From the NCBI GenBank assembly GCA_964611435.1, contig CAZSXT010000012.1, positions 29,774 through 93,773 of the forward strand: DNA of 64,000 bases. The letters are read 5' to 3'. Of the stretch, positions 18,707 to 26,795 are shown one piece after another. Source of the stretch: JAYPHU01 sp964611435. Lineage in GTDB: Bacteria > Pseudomonadota > Alphaproteobacteria > Rhodospirillales > UBA2165. A program made the position numbers and the translations under genes. How positions within the stretch are numbered: the first letter of the stretch is position 1; each line of letters opens with the position of its first letter. The notes below the pieces were generated by a model. The model was given only the letters and a program-made list of their open reading frames with translations. It ran no database searches and was not told the DNA's origin.

Positions 18707-21700
18707 CTACCCTCCGCCGTCGCCGACCAAGGTGAACGGCGCCCAGAAGATCGGATGAGCATAGGAGAACAACTCTTTGCCGGCCCCGTCCTTGAATCCC
18801 GGCCCGTCAATGAGCGTCAACATGGACCGGCGGAGCGCCTGAGCCCTGCTCAACTCGTCATCCTCCGCCTGGTACTTGAACAGGTTGGTCGTCAACAGAC
18901 GGGCGCTTGTTGTTTCCACCGGCCAGTTACTGAGCAGCACAGCGCGGGTGCCCGCATAGAAAAACGCCCGGCCAAGCCCGGTAAAGGCCTCGGCATTGCT
19001 GCCGTCCGCCGCACCGGTGTTGCAGGCGGACAGGACCACCCAATCCGCATCCAAACGCAGACTGAGGATTTCGCCAAGCGTCAGCAAGCCATCTTCGCCC
19101 TTTTCGCCCGTTACCTGCGGTGCGGACAAGGCCAGTGCAGGTTGGGTCAGGCCCGCCAAATCGCCGGCCACCAAGCCATGGGTGGCGAAGGCCAAAACCC
19201 TGAACTTACTAAGATTGGTGGATTTGATCACCCGTTCGCTCGCCCGCTCTCCCGTAAAAATACTATCCCTTGCATTGCCCCCAAACACCCGGGCGATGCT
19301 ATGCACTTCTTCCAACGTATCTGGCAATCTGGGCAGTGCGCTGAAATCAATCACCGCCTCGCCACGGGTTTTAGGAATGGAGCGAAGGGTGAAGTCTGTG
19401 GCAGACCGGGTGCTGAGTGACGCATCGCTCGCAATTCGTTTGGTCTCCGCCGCCGCTGTCTTCATTTGATTAACGTTAAAATATGGATCACCGAAGGCGG
19501 CGAAGGGCTTGCGGTCAGCCGTCCCTTTGGGCAGCGCACGCAATGCCGCCAACGAGGTCACCGACGGCAGGAGGGAGACCGAATGGGTTCGCGCCAGCCA
19601 GGCAATATTCTTATGGTCCGAGAACTTCAAACCTGCATCGGATGGCGGCTGCGGCGGCGCGGTCACCAGCACAGACAGCGGCAACTGTCCGAGCGGTCCA
19701 TGCACCACGGCCAGAAGATTTACGGCATTCTTCCAAGCGGCCTCAACTGGCTTAAACAATCGTCTGTAAAGCCGATGAGACAAGCCCGCATTGAACGCCG
19801 GGATGTCATCCAATCCCTCCGCCGCCGGATCAAGAGCCGCTCGCAGGCTTGCCACCACCTTGCTCAGTTGCTCCCGGCCCAAGGGCGCTACGGCCATCCG
19901 GACGGGACCGGTTTTCGCCAATGCCCAGATATAGGCCGCCTCGTCGGTAACGTAGGCCGCGACCATCGCCTCGTCGGCGCGCATGAATTTTCGGGCGTGC
20001 TCCACAGAGGCAGGCTTCGGGCTAATCAACGCCGCATAGTCAGGGAAACGTTCGGAGATTTCCGCCAGTATGGCCTCCCGGGCGGCCCGGAGCTGCCCCA
20101 GGTTCCGGGTGAGTGTTTCCAATACTGCGGTATTCTGCTGCTCCCTAGGCGCAGAGAGGATCGCGGTTTGACTGGTGAGCATGGCGGCAATCTGTTTCTG
20201 CGCATCCTGTTCCTTGCGCACCAACTCCGCCAATTCAGGATTACCCGCCGCCGCCCGCGCACTGGAAGCGGCCAAAGCCTGACGCACCGCGCCGGAACGC
20301 ACATAGTCGGCCACCCGGAACGCCTCCGCCACCGGATCAAATTCGGCTGGATAGTCAACGCCACCGGCCCGGACTTTGTCGAGAAACGCCAAATAGGATT
20401 CCAGGATCACGGCAATCCGGCGGCGGCGGGACATCCTCTCCCCTGCCCCGGTGTCTGACGACACTTTTGCGGACATCAGCACTTCGGCCGATGCCCGGTA
20501 CAGTTCCAGCGCCTTGGCTTGATGGCCCAACACGTCCTGCGCCACCGCCAGCCCCCCTTGTTTCTCTGCCGTCAGGAAGTGCTGTTCCCCATATTGGTCC
20601 ACGGAGCGTTGGTGATAACGTTCCAGCATCAGGACGGCCTCTCCGGCGCGGCCAGTTCTGATCATGCTCAGCGGCAATGCCACGCCCAGAGACGCCACCC
20701 GGTCATAGGTTTTAGGGCTGTCCGCCAGATCTTTGGCGAGCCGGTCGAACGCCTGACTCGCCTGTTCCCATTCCCCTCGCTCAGCAGCCGCTGCACCAAT
20801 GGATCGTTGAACGGCAGCTGACAGGGGCGACCGGCGTTGCATGCCGATTTGGTCGAGTATCTTTAGGGACTCACGGGACAGCGCTTCGCCATCTTCGGAC
20901 CGGCCTTGCGCCAAAAATATCCGTCCCAGCCATTGGGCCGACAAAGCCGCCGTCCTGTTCCATTTGCCGTTCTTGGCGAGGGTGCCCAATAGCGCGTCCC
21001 GCGCCATCACCTCGGCCTCCAGGTGGCGCCCTTGGGCCATGAGATTTGCAGCCAAGCGAGTCTTGGACATGTAATAAATACGGTCAGGCCGGTTTCGCAT
21101 GATCTTCTTGACCTGCTGTTCCATCGCAATTAATTGACGGCGCAACGGCTCGGCCTGTTTACAGCTTCCCTCCGCTTCCAGAAGACTGATCTCAAGATCA
21201 ATTTTAAAAACCCCGGCCAAGGACTTTGATCGTTGCGGCGCACCCGACTTTCCCAAGACATGATCCAGCCGCCCGTGAGCAGCAACCCCGGCCGCTTTGG
21301 CGCGATCAATATCTCCTTGCAGGATCAACGTCTTTACCAAATTTATATGGTCGCCGAAGCGGTTTTCCTCTTTGATGAATATCTCGTAGAGCGAAATCGC
21401 GTTGGCGAAATTGCCGGCGGCGCGTTCGGTCGACGCCAAGAGGGTCTTCACGCCGGCGGCCAAATTGCGGCCCGGATAGTCCGTCTCCTGTAGAAATTTG
21501 TAGGCTTGGCGGATATCCAGCAGCGCCTCGTCCGTCCGCCCCGTATCAATCCGCGCCTGGGCGCGGCGATAATAAAACTCGACCAGCGCCTTGCCCTGTT
21601 GGCCGGCAGGTTCAGCATCCGCCGTTTCCATCAGTTTGCTGAAGTCGGTTGTATCCTGCACCTGTTGCTGATTGAGGATCGCGGTAATGTCGTCGATGGT

Positions 21701-22459
21701 GCCCGGCGGCGGGGTAAACGATTCCCCACTCAGTTTCTCGGAAATATCTTGCGCGGCCTCGAGCGAGACTTTTTCTTCCCCGGTTTCAACCTTGGTGATT
21801 TTTCCACTCTCGGTTCGGGTTTTCTCCCGGTTGGCCATTTCACGGGGTGTGATAATCCCGTCGCCGTTTGCATCAACTGTGTCAAAAGCCCGCTTGGTGC
21901 GGGGAAATTCGTTCGCCGACAGTCGCCCGTCACCGTCCTGGTCATGACGCTCGATAAATTTATGCGCCCGGAACAGCAAATCCGGATCGGGTTCGGGCCC
22001 GGCTTCCTGTTCGGCAGATTGAGCGGCCTGCGCTTCACCGCCCCCGCCGCCCAACAGCTTCGCCTCGTACAGAACGCTTCCGTTGGGGCGATAAAAGATG
22101 AAAACACCGGCCCGATGCCCGGTGGCCACTCGCGAACAGATATTTCGGTTCTGGCGCGTCACGGACCGGCAGAACATGTTTTTCTTGTTGATCCACCAAC
22201 GCTCTTTGAACTTGCGTGAACCAACGTCCATCAGCAACTCACCGCCCGGCTTTTGGGTCAGCGTCAGCTGCCGCCCGTTCGGCGCGGTAAATTGGATTGA
22301 TTGATTAACCAGGGCCTGCTTGATTTGTTGCCCGTCCATATAGTCCTGGGCTTCGGCGGGGCCGCTCCAAACAAACAGCCCGACAAGAAATCCCAACACT
22401 AGAATGAACCTGTTCCGCACGATTTTCGTCCGCCATGAAAAAAATGAGGCGAAAATCAT
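18707..22459 (-). CDS. Secreted EF-hand / TPR / CHAT-domain protein
   Basis: Using the ATG at 22457-22459 the product has 1250 residues. A GTG at 22418-22420 with a better-spaced purine site gives a tidier signal peptide. The order is signal peptide (ending PAEAQ), a small N-terminal domain, two canonical EF-hand calcium loops (about 173-184 and 196-207), a TPR-like helical region (about 280-700), and a C-terminal CHAT domain. The caspase-like dyad is visible as His in ATHGLVAGD (about 1094) and Cys in LSACNTGAADG (about 1146). CHAT proteins with an intact dyad are usually proteases. The lipoprotein hydrolase follows by 3 bases. Calcium control of an exported protease is an inference. Confidence 0.85.
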   Translation of the reverse strand: MIFASFFSWRTKIVRNRFILVLGFLVGLFVWSGPAEAQDYMDGQQIKQALVNQSIQFTAPNGRQLTLTQKPGGELLMDVGSRKFKERWWINKKNMFCRSVTRQNRNICSRVATGHRAGVFIFYRPNGSVLYEAKLLGGGGGEAQAAQSAEQEAGPEPDPDLLFRAHKFIERHDQDGDGRLSANEFPRTKRAFDTVDANGDGIITPREMANREKTRTESGKITKVETGEEKVSLEAAQDISEKLSGESFTPPPGTIDDITAILNQQQVQDTTDFSKLMETADAEPAGQQGKALVEFYYRRAQARIDTGRTDEALLDIRQAYKFLQETDYPGRNLAAGVKTLLASTERAAGNFANAISLYEIFIKEENRFGDHINLVKTLILQGDIDRAKAAGVAAHGRLDHVLGKSGAPQRSKSLAGVFKIDLEISLLEAEGSCKQAEPLRRQLIAMEQQVKKIMRNRPDRIYYMSKTRLAANLMAQGRHLEAEVMARDALLGTLAKNGKWNRTAALSAQWLGRIFLAQGRSEDGEALSRESLKILDQIGMQRRSPLSAAVQRSIGAAAAERGEWEQASQAFDRLAKDLADSPKTYDRVASLGVALPLSMIRTGRAGEAVLMLERYHQRSVDQYGEQHFLTAEKQGGLAVAQDVLGHQAKALELYRASAEVLMSAKVSSDTGAGERMSRRRRIAVILESYLAFLDKVRAGGVDYPAEFDPVAEAFRVADYVRSGAVRQALAASSARAAAGNPELAELVRKEQDAQKQIAAMLTSQTAILSAPREQQNTAVLETLTRNLGQLRAAREAILAEISERFPDYAALISPKPASVEHARKFMRADEAMVAAYVTDEAAYIWALAKTGPVRMAVAPLGREQLSKVVASLRAALDPAAEGLDDIPAFNAGLSHRLYRRLFKPVEAAWKNAVNLLAVVHGPLGQLPLSVLVTAPPQPPSDAGLKFSDHKNIAWLARTHSVSLLPSVTSLAALRALPKGTADRKPFAAFGDPYFNVNQMKTAAAETKRIASDASLSTRSATDFTLRSIPKTRGEAVIDFSALPRLPDTLEEVHSIARVFGGNARDSIFTGERASERVIKSTNLSKFRVLAFATHGLVAGDLAGLTQPALALSAPQVTGEKGEDGLLTLGEILSLRLDADWVVLSACNTGAADGSNAEAFTGLGRAFFYAGTRAVLLSNWPVETTSARLLTTNLFKYQAEDDELSRAQALRRSMLTLIDGPGFKDGAGKELFSYAHPIFWAPFTLVGDGGG

Positions 22460-22480
22460 ACTCCCGCGCAAACGACGGCG

Positions 22481-22517
22481 GAAGAAGAAACGGGCTGAGG
22501 ATCGCCTCCCCAGCCCG
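22481..22517 (-). terminator. Intrinsic terminator after the dienelactone hydrolase gene
   Basis: On the minus strand an 11-bp stem (22507-22517 with 22491-22501, one G-U pair) closes a 5-base loop and is followed by TTTCTTCTTC. It lies 28 bases past the hydrolase stop and separates this operon from the CHAT gene. Confidence 0.75.
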
Positions 22518-22545
22518 CCGTCAAAATCTTATGCCGGTGTGGCGT

Positions 22546-23259
22546 TTAGAGTTTCCGGTTCAGGAAATCCACCGCTTTCGCCCAGCAATCTTCCGACTGG
22601 TCCTTGCGGTAGCGCTCTTCACGATTGAAGTCTTGGAACGCGTGCCCGGCGCCGTCATAGCGCGTGAATTCGTAGTCCTTGCCGTTTGCTTTGAGGGCTT
22701 CTTCGAGTTCATCAACGTCCGCCGGGGATGGGTTCTGGTCTTCATTGCCGAAGAAGCCGGCCACCGGAACGGAGATGTTGGCGACACCGTCCAGCGGCGC
22801 GGGCATACCCTCGCCCCAAGGCGCATTGACCCCGCCGCCCCAGAAATCGATACCCACTTTGTAATTCGGATCACGGGTCAGCGCGAGGATGGTGATCCGG
22901 CCGCCGAAGCAGTGGCCAATCACGCCGATCCGGTCGTTGTCCACATAGTCCTGAGACGCCAGCCAGTCATAGGCGGCCGTCATATCGGTCATGACTTCGT
23001 CGTCGTGCATGTATTTGCGCTTTTCCATCCGCTCCCGCTCCAGCGGCTGGCGCTGAAACAAGTACGGCATCGCACAGGCGTAGCCGTTCTTGGCATAACG
23101 GTCCATCAGATCGGTGCAGAACGGATCGGGCAACAGCCCCTGGTCCGCCGGCAAGTGTTGCGCCACGACCAATGCCGGGTGCGGCCCATCGCCGTCCGGT
23201 TTGGAGACGAGCATTTCAACCTGGTTGCCTTCGATTTCGATATAAATTTGATCAGCCAT
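22546..23259 (-). CDS. Dienelactone hydrolase family protein
   Basis: The 237-residue enzyme has the DLH triad: Cys117 in GVIGHCFGGR, Asp174 in GNEDQNPSPAD and His206 in GAGHAFQDF. No signal peptide is present. Members hydrolyse cyclic dienelactones from chlorocatechol breakdown, but many act on other esters, so the substrate is open. A strong AAGGGAGGG site precedes the ATG. The start overlaps the end of the upstream methyltransferase by 8 bases, so they are coupled. Confidence 0.88.
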   Translation of the reverse strand: MADQIYIEIEGNQVEMLVSKPDGDGPHPALVVAQHLPADQGLLPDPFCTDLMDRYAKNGYACAMPYLFQRQPLERERMEKRKYMHDDEVMTDMTAAYDWLASQDYVDNDRIGVIGHCFGGRITILALTRDPNYKVGIDFWGGGVNAPWGEGMPAPLDGVANISVPVAGFFGNEDQNPSPADVDELEEALKANGKDYEFTRYDGAGHAFQDFNREERYRKDQSEDCWAKAVDFLNRKL

Positions 23260-24073
23260 GGGGACCCTCCCTTTGTCCTTGCGTGGTTGCTTCGTCGCGA
23301 CGGACCGGTTCGCCCGATTTTCGCGCTACCAGGGTTATACTGTAATCGGGCCACAAGCCAAGACCCCTCGGCATTGGATCAATAATCGGCGCAAAAAGAC
23401 GGAGCGGTAGAATCAATATCCAGCCCGCCAAATAATGAATGCTGCTGACATAGCGCAGTATCTTCGTAAGCATTTGACTAAGAAACCCGCTGCAAAAACC
23501 GATTTCCCCCGCCTCCAGTCCAGCTTGCTCGCACAGCCGGCGGTAATCTTCCTCTCGGTAGCCCCGGCGCACATGCCCACCGTTTTCCACGGTTGAAAAA
23601 GGACCATTGTCGTCGGGAGTAATCGCCTTGTAGCCAACATAAGGCGCTGTCAAAAGAAGCCTGCCGCCCGGTTTCAAGCAATCGGCGATATCCCGCATCA
23701 GCTTGGCGTCGTCGAGGATATGCTCGATGGTCTCCGTGCAGATCGCCACATCGAATTGCCCCAAAAGCCCCTGACCCTCGTCGAGCCGGCGAATATCCAA
23801 GTCATGAAATTCCGCGTGATCACTGCCGATCCAAGCCGCCCGGTTCCTAGCTTTTTGATTCTGGCCCTCATCCATGCTCACACCCGTCACGTGATAGCCC
23901 CGCCGGGACGCCGCCAAGCTGAACGTGCCCGACCCACACCCCACATCTATCAGTCGAGCGCCGGAAACCATAGGCAACCGGCGCCGTAGCCAAAGCCAGC
24001 GGTCGAGAACAAGGGTGTCGCCAAATATCAGCGCCGGCCAGATACCAGAGAGGCTGAAAATAAGCTTCTGCAC
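23252..24073 (-). CDS. Class I SAM-dependent methyltransferase, possibly membrane-associated
   Basis: The 273-residue protein starts at GTG. Motif I is LIDVGCGSGTFSLAASRRG, with EFHDLDIRRLDEG, the acidic-plus-hydrophobic CTETIEHILDD, and PGGRLLLTAPYVG following. A hydrophobic stretch near residues 215-240 (YLAGWILILPLRLFAPII) may attach it to the membrane. It resembles UbiE/Coq-type and glycan-pathway methyltransferases but the acceptor is unknown. It lies in the same direction between the nitrile hydratase-like genes and dienelactone hydrolase, with 18 bases to the former. Confidence 0.82.
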   Translation of the reverse strand: MQKLIFSLSGIWPALIFGDTLVLDRWLWLRRRLPMVSGARLIDVGCGSGTFSLAASRRGYHVTGVSMDEGQNQKARNRAAWIGSDHAEFHDLDIRRLDEGQGLLGQFDVAICTETIEHILDDAKLMRDIADCLKPGGRLLLTAPYVGYKAITPDDNGPFSTVENGGHVRRGYREEDYRRLCEQAGLEAGEIGFCSGFLSQMLTKILRYVSSIHYLAGWILILPLRLFAPIIDPMPRGLGLWPDYSITLVARKSGEPVRRDEATTQGQREGPHG

Positions 24074-24091
24074 GAAGTGACCGGCGGGTCG

Positions 24092-24748
24092 TCAGGCGAC
24101 GGGCTTGGCGGGGGTCACCCCAATCATGGAATCTCGGGAGACCAGGGATTCCAGTTTTTCCTGGCTCCAGCCATCAGTGCCCTCGGGACGTTTGGGCATC
24201 ACCAGATAACGCATGTCCGCATTGCTGTCGTGGACCCGTAAGGTGACGTGGTCCGAAAGCTCCGTGCCGAACTCCCGCAGTACAGCTCTCGGTTCATTGA
24301 CCGCGCGTGATCTGTAGACCTTGCTCTTGTACCAGTCCGGCGGCAACCCGAGGATGGTCCGCGGATAACATGAACACAGCGTGCACACGACCACATTGTG
24401 GACCTCGTCGGTATTTTCGACGACCACAAGCTCGGCGCCGAGCATGGGAATGTCGTAATCTGCGATGGCTTCGTTGCCGTTGGCCAGCAGGCGTTCTTTA
24501 AACTCCGGTTCTGTCCAGGCGCGAGCGATGATCTTGGCGCCGATTTCCTCGCCACGGGAGTCCATGAACTGCAAATACTCCCGGACCTCGTTTGCCTTGA
24601 CGACCTCCTTTTCGACCAACAGCTCCCGCAGGGCCTCCGCCATCAAGGGATAACGGCCGGTCTCGTTATAGTCATGGGCGCTGTCATCATCATATTTCAG
24701 GATGGGTTCATCGCCGTGATCATGATCGTGGGTGTGCTCGTTCGACAT
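24092..24748 (-). CDS. nthA: Nitrile hydratase alpha subunit / thiocyanate hydrolase gamma-type subunit
   Basis: The metal-binding claw is Cys122-Thr-Leu-Cys125-Ser-Cys127 (VCTLCSCYPR). The Thr form is typical of cobalt rather than iron enzymes. Flanking LGLPPDWYKSKVYRSRAV and the C-terminal RYLVMPKRPEGT are family hallmarks. The N-terminus is His-rich (HTHDHDHGDE). Length 218 is normal. The partner subunit is encoded by two separate genes upstream, as in thiocyanate hydrolase, so the substrate could be a nitrile or thiocyanate. No activator or cobalt chaperone gene is adjacent. Confidence 0.92.
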   Translation of the reverse strand: MSNEHTHDHDHGDEPILKYDDDSAHDYNETGRYPLMAEALRELLVEKEVVKANEVREYLQFMDSRGEEIGAKIIARAWTEPEFKERLLANGNEAIADYDIPMLGAELVVVENTDEVHNVVVCTLCSCYPRTILGLPPDWYKSKVYRSRAVNEPRAVLREFGTELSDHVTLRVHDSNADMRYLVMPKRPEGTDGWSQEKLESLVSRDSMIGVTPAKPVA

Positions 24749-24754
24749 GTAGGC

Positions 24755-25066
24755 CTACCCCGCTTTTTCCGGTAAGAGCCAATGCTCGTAGATTTCCAGA
24801 TCGATCGTATCGTCCTTGGGCCCGTCGTAATTGTCCCAAACGTCGTGCTGGCGGAACCGGACCCGATAGAGATGGCGCTTCGGCAGGCCGTCAAAGCCAT
24901 ACGCCAGTTCCTCGGGGTTCGGAAACGCGCCGCAATAGCGTTCGATCTCGCCGGACTTTCCACGGATATAAACCGGCACCCGCCGGTGACCCGGTGGATT
25001 TGTGTTGAGGATGGTGACCTTGTCACCCTGTTGGTACAACCGTTGCGACGTTTGTTCCACGCTCAT
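24755..25066 (-). CDS. Nitrile hydratase beta, C-terminal-half protein (thiocyanate hydrolase alpha-like)
   Basis: This 103-residue protein corresponds to the SH3-like C-terminal half of nitrile hydratase beta. It starts with GDKVTILNTNPPGHRRVPVYIRG and contains RHLYRVRF and a DDTIDLEIYEHWLLP ending. It has its own ribosome binding site (GGAGG, about 7 bases from ATG) inside the preceding gene, and the two overlap by 4 bases (ATGA). The split is therefore a real gene arrangement, not a frameshift. The alpha-subunit gene follows after 6 bases. Confidence 0.88.
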   Translation of the reverse strand: MSVEQTSQRLYQQGDKVTILNTNPPGHRRVPVYIRGKSGEIERYCGAFPNPEELAYGFDGLPKRHLYRVRFRQHDVWDNYDGPKDDTIDLEIYEHWLLPEKAG

Positions 25067-25377
25067 GTTTTTGCCTCCAGTTTGGCCTTCAGCGCCGCCA
25101 TCCGCTCTTCCACTTCAGCACGAGTCAGGATGCCTTTCTCTTCCAGAAGATTGACGATCGCTTCACCCCAACGCTCATAGTATTCCTGGTCGTAAACTTC
25201 CGTCGGCAGATCTTCCAAGGCCCGGCGCACCTCATCCACGGTGGTCACATCGTGTTGGCGAAGAGCACTGAATATGGCGGTGATCAATTTTCCAAAGGGC
25301 GGCACATCATGATCGCCAATTTCCATCGGGCCGGCGGGCATGCCGCCCAAGTCGTGTTGTCCGCGTAGATCTGTCAA
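25063..25377 (-). CDS. Nitrile hydratase beta, N-terminal-half protein (thiocyanate hydrolase beta-like)
   Basis: The 104-residue product begins with HDLGGMPAGPM, the usual start of nitrile hydratase beta (DLGGM). It continues with helices containing VYDQEYYERWGEAIVNLLEEKG, and ends where the SH3-like half would begin. The start is a TTG with AAGGA about 9 bases upstream. It is the first structural gene of the three-gene unit and lies 12 bases after the CRP-family gene, so it is probably co-transcribed with it. Confidence 0.85.
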   Translation of the reverse strand: MTDLRGQHDLGGMPAGPMEIGDHDVPPFGKLITAIFSALRQHDVTTVDEVRRALEDLPTEVYDQEYYERWGEAIVNLLEEKGILTRAEVEERMAALKAKLEAKT

Positions 25378-25389
25378 TTTCCGAATTCC

Positions 25390-26130
25390 TTATTCACCAT
25401 CACCCGACGGAGGGAGCAGCCAGGCTGGGCTTCCCATGCCGCCTTCCTGCTCCACCAGATTCGCCAGGGCCTCTGTATCTTTGATCATAATCCGTCCACG
25501 GCCGAGATCAATCCAACCTTCCTTGCGCCAGTATTGAAGGTGTTTGTTGATGCTCTCCCGGGATGTGCTCATCAGCTGTCCCAACTCAGCCTGTGAAAAT
25601 TTGATTTCCAGAGAGTCCTGCGAGCTGTACGGCGTTTCATATTGCGCCAATCTAAGAAGCCTTTTCGCCAGACGCGCCGGCAACGACAGGAAGGCGGAAT
25701 CCTCAAGCATTTCGCTGGTCACCCGAAGACGTTCACAAACCATCTCCAACAGATGAGTGGTGAGGCGCGGCTCCCTTTCCATCAAGTCGCGGAAATCTAT
25801 CCGGCGGATTTGGAAGAGATTGGCATCCGAAATCGCCATGGCATCCGCTGTTCGGGGCCGACCGTCAAGGAGCGCAATCTCCCCGAAAATGTCGCCCCGG
25901 CCCATGATGTTGAAAATAACTTCCTTGCCGTCGGGTTCACTCGAGCTAATTCGGATGTGGCCAGAAAGGACGCCATATAAGGAGTCCCCGTCATCACCTT
26001 TAAAGAACAGGGTTTGACCGCCGGACAACTGGACCTCACGGCTCAAACCGGCGACCCGCTCGATGACCGAGCTGTCCAGGTCGCGGAATAACGTGTGGGT
26101 CGTCAAAAGCCCTTTTACGTCTTCGGACAT
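25390..26130 (-). CDS. Crp/Fnr family transcription regulator
   Basis: A cyclic-nucleotide-binding domain (about 10-125) carries the phosphate-binding signature GEIALLDGRPRTADA. The C-terminal winged helix (about 165-235) has the recognition segment TSRESINKHLQYW. The Arg-Glu pair that contacts TGTGA half-sites in CRP is present, with Lys in place of the third contact Arg. No Cys cluster for an Fe-S centre is seen, so it is CRP-like rather than Fnr-like. I start at the ATG 26128-26130, which has GAGGG 6 bases upstream; the ATG 6 bases earlier has no room for a site. It probably controls the nitrile hydratase-like operon that follows and its own upstream region. Confidence 0.88.
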   Translation of the reverse strand: MSEDVKGLLTTHTLFRDLDSSVIERVAGLSREVQLSGGQTLFFKGDDGDSLYGVLSGHIRISSSEPDGKEVIFNIMGRGDIFGEIALLDGRPRTADAMAISDANLFQIRRIDFRDLMEREPRLTTHLLEMVCERLRVTSEMLEDSAFLSLPARLAKRLLRLAQYETPYSSQDSLEIKFSQAELGQLMSTSRESINKHLQYWRKEGWIDLGRGRIMIKDTEALANLVEQEGGMGSPAWLLPPSGDGE

Positions 26131-26229
26131 TGCCATCCCTCAATTAATCGACGCCAGCAAATGTATGCCGGACTTTTCGTCTGTTTCTTAACAAATACTG
26201 GAATTCCGGATTTCAGAAAAGAATTGATG

Positions 26230-26245
26230 TGTGAAAGCCCTCACA
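26230..26245. promoter_or_regulatory. CRP-type operator palindrome
   Basis: TGTGA-AAGCCC-TCACA is a perfect match to the CRP half-sites with the normal 6-base spacer. It lies between the divergent CRP-family gene and the DUF1127-like gene. Measured to a possible -10 element around 26265-26272 on the plus strand, the site centre falls near -40, which fits a class II activator position for the small gene. It may also serve autoregulation. Confidence 0.72.
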
Positions 26246-26322
26246 GAAATCTTTAACTGGTGCTGATACTTTCCCTAACAGAATCCACTACCCCCTGAAT
26301 TAAAACCAATGGAATCAGGACG

Positions 26323-26487
26323 ATGAAGGCTTTATTTCAAGATTTGTTCTGTAGATCCCACTGTGAACACAACACGAAATCAGCATCCGACAACAAACCG
26401 GTTAGTTTTGACGATCTGAAGGCCTTGGACGCCAAAACGCTTCGCGATATCGGCGTCAACCGTTGGCAGCTTCTGTTGGTAGCTTGA
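26323..26487 (+). CDS. Small DUF1127-like protein
   Basis: A 54-residue protein starts at ATG 26323 with AGGA about 5-7 bases upstream. Its second half, DDLKALDAKTLRDIGVNRWQL, follows the DUF1127 pattern of a short Arg/Asp helix ending in DIGxxR. The first half has three Cys and His residues (CRSHCEHN) that could bind metal. DUF1127 proteins include small regulators acting in RNA turnover or phosphate and carbon metabolism in other alphaproteobacteria. The gene faces away from the CRP-family gene and shares the operator with it. Confidence 0.7.
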   Translation: MKALFQDLFCRSHCEHNTKSASDNKPVSFDDLKALDAKTLRDIGVNRWQLLLVA

Positions 26488-26510
26488 TACGTCCTAGGCT
26501 GTCGCCCTTT

Positions 26511-26792
26511 TTAGACGGTGTTCTTCTGAACAAAGGCCATCTCTGCCGGAGGATTGGCCGGAGAAACAGTGACATTATCCACCCGGCTGGCGGGGGACCC
26601 GACGTGTAGCCGCTGGACCATGTCATCGACCACGGAGTTCTCTCCACACAAAACCGCCTCGACGGTCCCATCCCGGCGATTTCTCACCCAGCCGCGCAGC
26701 CCCAACTTGTTGGCTTCTTGCCGGGTCCAGGCGCGAAACCAAACACCCTGCACCCGTCCGTCAACAACCACATGGACGGCAACTTCCGCCAT
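26511..26792 (-). CDS. acyP: Acylphosphatase
   Basis: The 93-residue protein has the acylphosphatase signature VDGRVQGVWFRAWTRQEA, with the phosphate-binding Arg, and GLRGWVRNRRDGTVEAVLCG, with the catalytic Asn. It hydrolyses carboxyl-phosphate bonds of small acyl phosphates. The start ATG lies 3 bases after the stop of pccA, so it is the last gene of that operon. Confidence 0.94.
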   Translation of the reverse strand: MAEVAVHVVVDGRVQGVWFRAWTRQEANKLGLRGWVRNRRDGTVEAVLCGENSVVDDMVQRLHVGSPASRVDNVTVSPANPPAEMAFVQKNTV

Positions 26793-26795
26793 GCC

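Noticed and set aside
25063..25066. Frameshift in a normal nitrile hydratase beta gene
   Set aside because: The second gene has its own GGAGG site and ATG overlapping the first stop, and both halves are complete domains, as in thiocyanate hydrolase.
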